DNA of 64,000 bases from Corythucha ciliata (Eukaryota > Arthropoda > Insecta > Hemiptera > Tingidae). The stretch spans positions 16,469,009-16,533,008 of the forward strand of contig CM075938.1 of NCBI GenBank assembly GCA_038030265.1, in the 5' to 3' direction. Shown piece by piece: positions 61,001 through 64,000 of this stretch. Position 1 is the stretch's first letter; each line of letters opens with the position of its first letter. The notes under the pieces are model-generated. The model saw only the letters and a program-made list of their open reading frames with translations, ran no database searches and had not been told where the DNA came from. The translations under genes were made by a program, and so were the position numbers.

Positions 61001-61079
61001 GGCGGACCTACACCCATCGGGGCCAGGGGCGGAAATCTCTAGAAGGCCCCTAGCTCTAAATTATACTTTTTACATGGCG

Positions 61080-61480
61080 TTAAATTACGCCATTTTATCA
61101 ATTTAGCTGCTAATGGGCGCCTTATCTAAGTTTTAGGCGCAAATTGGCGCTTTTTCTCAATTTTATTCTCGAATTAGCACATTTTATCAGTATGAGCTGC
61201 GAATTATAGCACGTTTTGACGTTTCCTCAATTTTAACCTCAAATCAGCGTTTTCTCCATTTTACCCGCGAGTTCGCCTTTTTCTCTGCAGCGAATTAGCG
61301 CATTAATTTTATCAATTCTACCCGCGTATTATCGTTTTTCTAAACTAATTTTTCTCCCTAAGTGATAACCATGAATTAGCAATTTTCTTTATCTCAACCG
61401 TGTTGTTCCCTCAAGAATACGCGAATTCTCTATTTCAGCTGTGAATTATCGTTTTTTCTTCATTTTTATTGCCGCAAATT
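61080..61480 (-). repeat. type B ~30-nt array, reverse orientation
   Basis: CTCAATTTTATTCTCGAATTAGC-type units immediately after a CAGTGGCGGACC-type repeat end (60998-61060). Confidence 0.65.
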
Positions 61481-61993
61481 GGAGGGTGGGCTTAATAAAG
61501 AAGGAAGTCGAGGAATTTTGTGGTTTCTAGATGCAATATTGGCTAAAAATGAGAAAACAAACGCGAATTCGGGGGTTCTGAAGGTCCTATTACGTTTTGT
61601 TAAAAATGACAAATTCCCGGCTAATGTGGAAAAATTGATTTCCCTGTTCGTGGAAACGAAATAAATAATGTGGGACGAAAACTGTAATGAGGACACTGGT
61701 TTATAGGAAAAGCAAGTACAGAAATTAAATTGACGACTATTAATACCTCGATGAGCCGAGGATACCAAATCCCCTCGCTAGTGGCGTCTATCCCCCTGAA
61801 AGCAGGAGGCACACCCCCCCTGAAAAGAGCTTACCCCCCCCCCCCATCAGAATTGATGATCATTCATCACAGCATCACACACGCAGAGGATCATGGACTT
61901 CCGATATTCCATCATTGTAATGGGACCCGCAGACCTAGAATAACTAAACGAAGCAATTTTAGCAATTTTTGTTGGAGAAAGATTCGAAAGTCA
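61481..61993. other. short unclassified stretch before the BEL/Pao relic
   Basis: Contains a few forward type B units (61510-61640), the piece AGTGGCGTCTATCCCCCTG (61781) and a C13 tract (61836). No gene. Confidence 0.3.
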
Positions 61994-62734
61994 TCATGAT
62001 GTCGTTAGGCTCGACCTTGGAGACACCAAAAAATTGTCCAGAGCTTGACACTTCTGTTCAAGCGCTATTTCCTCCGACTGAGAGCGTTTCACTTTTCGTT
62101 GGCTGAAAGGCCACGAGCTTGATGAGGGTGGCATCGATAACCATTGTGGGCCGCGGAACCTCTTCACGAACGAAGACAATTCCGAGGGAGTCATACCTCT
62201 CGTAGCGCAATCAGCCGGACTGTCGCCCGACCTCACGTGATTCCACCAAGAAACCTTCGTCAACTCTTGAACTAGGGAAATCCGGTTGGCTACAAAAATC
62301 TGCCATTTGCTCGGAGGGTGTTGAATCCAATGTAAGACGACTAAGGACGAGTCGGACCAACTTTCCACCTTGCCGGCCAATAAACTCAACACAGAATTTA
62401 GGAGCTTCGCGAGCAGAACCGCCGCGCATAGCTCCAAACGAGGCAATGTGACCTCGTTTTTCGAGGGGCAAACGCGAGATTTGAACGCCAAGAGATGTGA
62501 CAGAACCTCTTGAAAGTTTGAGGCCCATTTTTTAAGAGTAAAGCCACCTTTCGCCAGCAATTTCGGCAACTCGCGTCGAAGGGCAATGACCGAATCAACA
62601 TCCGAACAACCGAAAAGAATGTCGTCAACGAGACCATTTTCCCGAAGTACACAGGCGGCTTGGGGAAAGTCGCATTCGTAATCAAATGCCAATTGCGCAA
62701 GCGTGCGTATCGCAGTGAAAGGGGAACAAGTCAT
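61994..62734 (-). pseudogene. BEL/Pao reverse transcriptase end plus peptidase A17/RNase H-like domain
   Basis: The longest intact stretch of the relic, about 246 codons. It reads the RT catalytic VDD box (here LVDDILFG rather than YVDDIL), the GGF.L.KWASN block and the PRLELCAA block with the WSDS motif that characterises Pao pol. The frame breaks at 62734 against the upstream RT fragment and stops at 61994 before any integrase zinc finger. Confidence 0.8.
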
Positions 62735-62934
62735 CCCAAAAGAAACACGTGACCGCCTATAAAACGAATTTGGCTGAACATCTTTTCAATATCAGTGACA
62801 ACAGCTACCGGATTAATACGAAACAGGATTAAGAGATTCGTTATATCTTTGTGTAATTTAGGACCGGTGATTAACGTATCGTTCAAGGAACGCCCAATGC
62901 TGGTACGAGCTGAAGCATCCATGACTACTCGCAA
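62731..62934 (-). pseudogene. BEL/Pao reverse transcriptase N-terminal fragment
   Basis: It reads RVVMDASARTS, SLNDTLITGPKLH and VTDIEKMFSQI, the conserved first RT blocks of BEL/Pao. The reading frame then shifts relative to the following VDD-containing fragment, so the RT gene is broken. Confidence 0.75.
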
Positions 62935-62959
62935 TTTTGCTTCTGGACCACACTGCCTT

Positions 62960-63285
62960 TTAAAACACCGTGGTGAGGCAGGTATCGGCTAGTTTCAGCC
63001 CAACCACGTGCTCCCACACGAAAACAGGCAAGGAAGACGAACTTGTCGTATTTGTGATTCGGTGCAAGCGAAATGCTGTTACATTGTACCGGGGACCTTG
63101 CTTAACTACAGGTCCGACGTTGATCTTCACTACGAATTCCGCCACACCAACTGGGGTACCCGAGAGGCCACTTATTTTAAGAGTGAATGGTTCTCTAGCC
63201 AAGCGAAGGCGATTGGTCAGGTTATTACTTATAAAACTTTCCTAGCTAGTAGCTTCTCAAATCTAAAAGGGCACGGGTGACCATG
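62960..63285 (-). pseudogene. BEL/Pao protease (DUF1758-like) fragment
   Basis: The piece SFISNNLTNRLRLAREP followed by ISGLSGTPVG resembles the DUF1758 protease region. In-frame stops interrupt the part just upstream where the active-site D[ST]G is expected, so the protease is dead. Confidence 0.55.
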
Positions 63286-63414
63286 GGATTTTCCCGACGA
63301 GTCCTTAACGTCGACTAAGGCAGTGGCTAACATCTCTGATGAGGCTCTGGCGTCTGATGAGTTGGAATGCCCCACCCCACATGCCCCCTCTCGAGAGGGG
63401 GGTCAAAAACGACT

Positions 63415-63654
63415 TTAGCATTGGGATGGGACGGAGAGTCCTCCCCCTTTGATTTCTCTTTCTCTGAAAAACGTCGGTACATATCTACTGTTTTGACTTT
63501 CAAAAGCCTCACGAGTGTTTACGGTCAAATTTTTCCAGACACACACCAAAATAAATGACCAATTAGGTATCGGAAAACCTAACTGCTCGAGGGCATTTAA
63601 ATTAGTTACAGTAACTGTCAAAAGAGAGTTCAGGGCGGCGGAATCCCTTGTCAA
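63415..63654 (-). pseudogene. BEL/Pao gag (DUF1759-like) fragment
   Basis: The segment SLLTVTVTNLNALEQLGFPI followed by WSFILVCVWKNLTVNTREAF matches the DUF1759 pattern of Pao gag (leucine-rich stretch, ALxxLG.P...W...L......L...TR..W/F). It is truncated on both sides. Confidence 0.6.
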
Positions 63655-64000
63655 CTCCAGATGATCAACTACATCGTTCCAATATTGGTACCTAGGCTAA
63701 TTTTATTTCGTAGTAGTAACGATTTTCAAGAGACGACCAAGCCACCTTGAATTCCTGCAATCGAAAGGCTTTCTATTCATGTAGCTTGTGACCAGTCGAG
63801 CATTGTGAGCCTGGCAGCCGTCCATCTGGAACCACTTTTTTCCTCTCGCCGCCAAGAACGGCGAGAAAAAAAGTCATAAAACTGTCCTGTTCGAACGGTT
63901 CCACACACAAGAGAGGTGCAGTTGCATTATTTATTTCAAAACTTCAAAGGTATCAAAATCTTATGATTATCGTAATCATACCCATGTATCCGTCAAATCT
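63655..64000. other. window end, no gene recognised
   Basis: It probably belongs to the 5' side of the BEL/Pao relic. A G/C-rich hairpin-like TTCCTCTCGCCGCCAAG / GGCGAGAAAA pair lies near 63840-63870. No LTR border could be fixed. Confidence 0.3.

Larger units (their letters stand above)
61994..63654 (-). mobile_element. decayed BEL/Pao LTR retrotransposon (internal part)
   Basis: Read right to left on the minus strand, degenerate pieces occur in BEL/Pao order: gag-like DUF1759 segment (63654-63415, ...LNALEQLGFPIPNW...), aspartic-protease/DUF1758 segment (about 63285-62960, ISGLSGTPVGVAEFVV), reverse transcriptase start (62934-62731, RVVMDASARTS, SLNDTLITGP, DIEKMFSQI), then VDDILFGCSDV with GGFTLKKWASN and the Pao peptidase A17/RNase H segment (PRLELCAAVLLAKLLNSV, ESWSDSSLVVLHW) at 62734-61994. 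The pieces are in different frames with stops between them, the usual protease D[ST]G is not readable, and large parts of gag, RT and the integrase region are missing. No LTR was identified inside the window. An inactive relic. Confidence 0.85.

Overview
This is a 64 kb piece of an invertebrate animal genome. The basis is spliceosomal introns with GT-AG borders, a spalt-family (SALL) developmental transcription factor, a CPSF30/clipper gene with two C-terminal zinc knuckles (the arrangement known for Drosophila clipper), a BEL/Pao LTR retrotransposon and many short inverted-repeat transposons. An arthropod is my best guess, but the sequence alone does not fix the phylum.

Layout. 1-25294: about 25 kb with no protein gene I can support, presumably upstream sequence or first intron of spalt; low-copy AT-rich stretches with long A/T and G/C homopolymers alternate with arrays of a degenerate ~30-nt repeat, plus a tRNA-derived SINE and several miniature inverted-repeat elements. 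25295-34903 (+): spalt, six visible coding exons (the short first coding exon was not found), followed by an AT-rich 3' region. 37240-49300: second repeat-rich block with a TTAA-flanked foldback element, a 2.9 kb hAT-like element carrying two smaller transposons inside it, and a decayed transposon ORF. 49893-51287 (-): CPSF30/clipper, six exons. 51554-59779 (+): CDC23/APC8, ten exons, arranged head-to-head with clipper over a 266 bp shared promoter; its 6 kb second intron is full of repeats and transposon remains. 60180-61620: more arrays. 61994-63654 (-): decayed BEL/Pao retrotransposon.

The three cellular genes are not one pathway: spalt is a regulated patterning transcription factor with a large, gene-poor upstream region; clipper (pre-mRNA 3'-end cleavage) and CDC23 (anaphase-promoting complex) are housekeeping genes sharing a compact divergent promoter.

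The most unusual signal is the noncoding part: several apparently different degenerate tandem arrays, in both orientations, all have a unit of about 29-32 nt and a common CpG-containing core AATT(T)CGCGG, and together cover a large share of the window. Other points worth checking are an in-frame UGA in spalt followed by 39 more coding-like codons, tandem alternative splice donors in spalt, and a one-base frame break in a conserved CDC23 exon.
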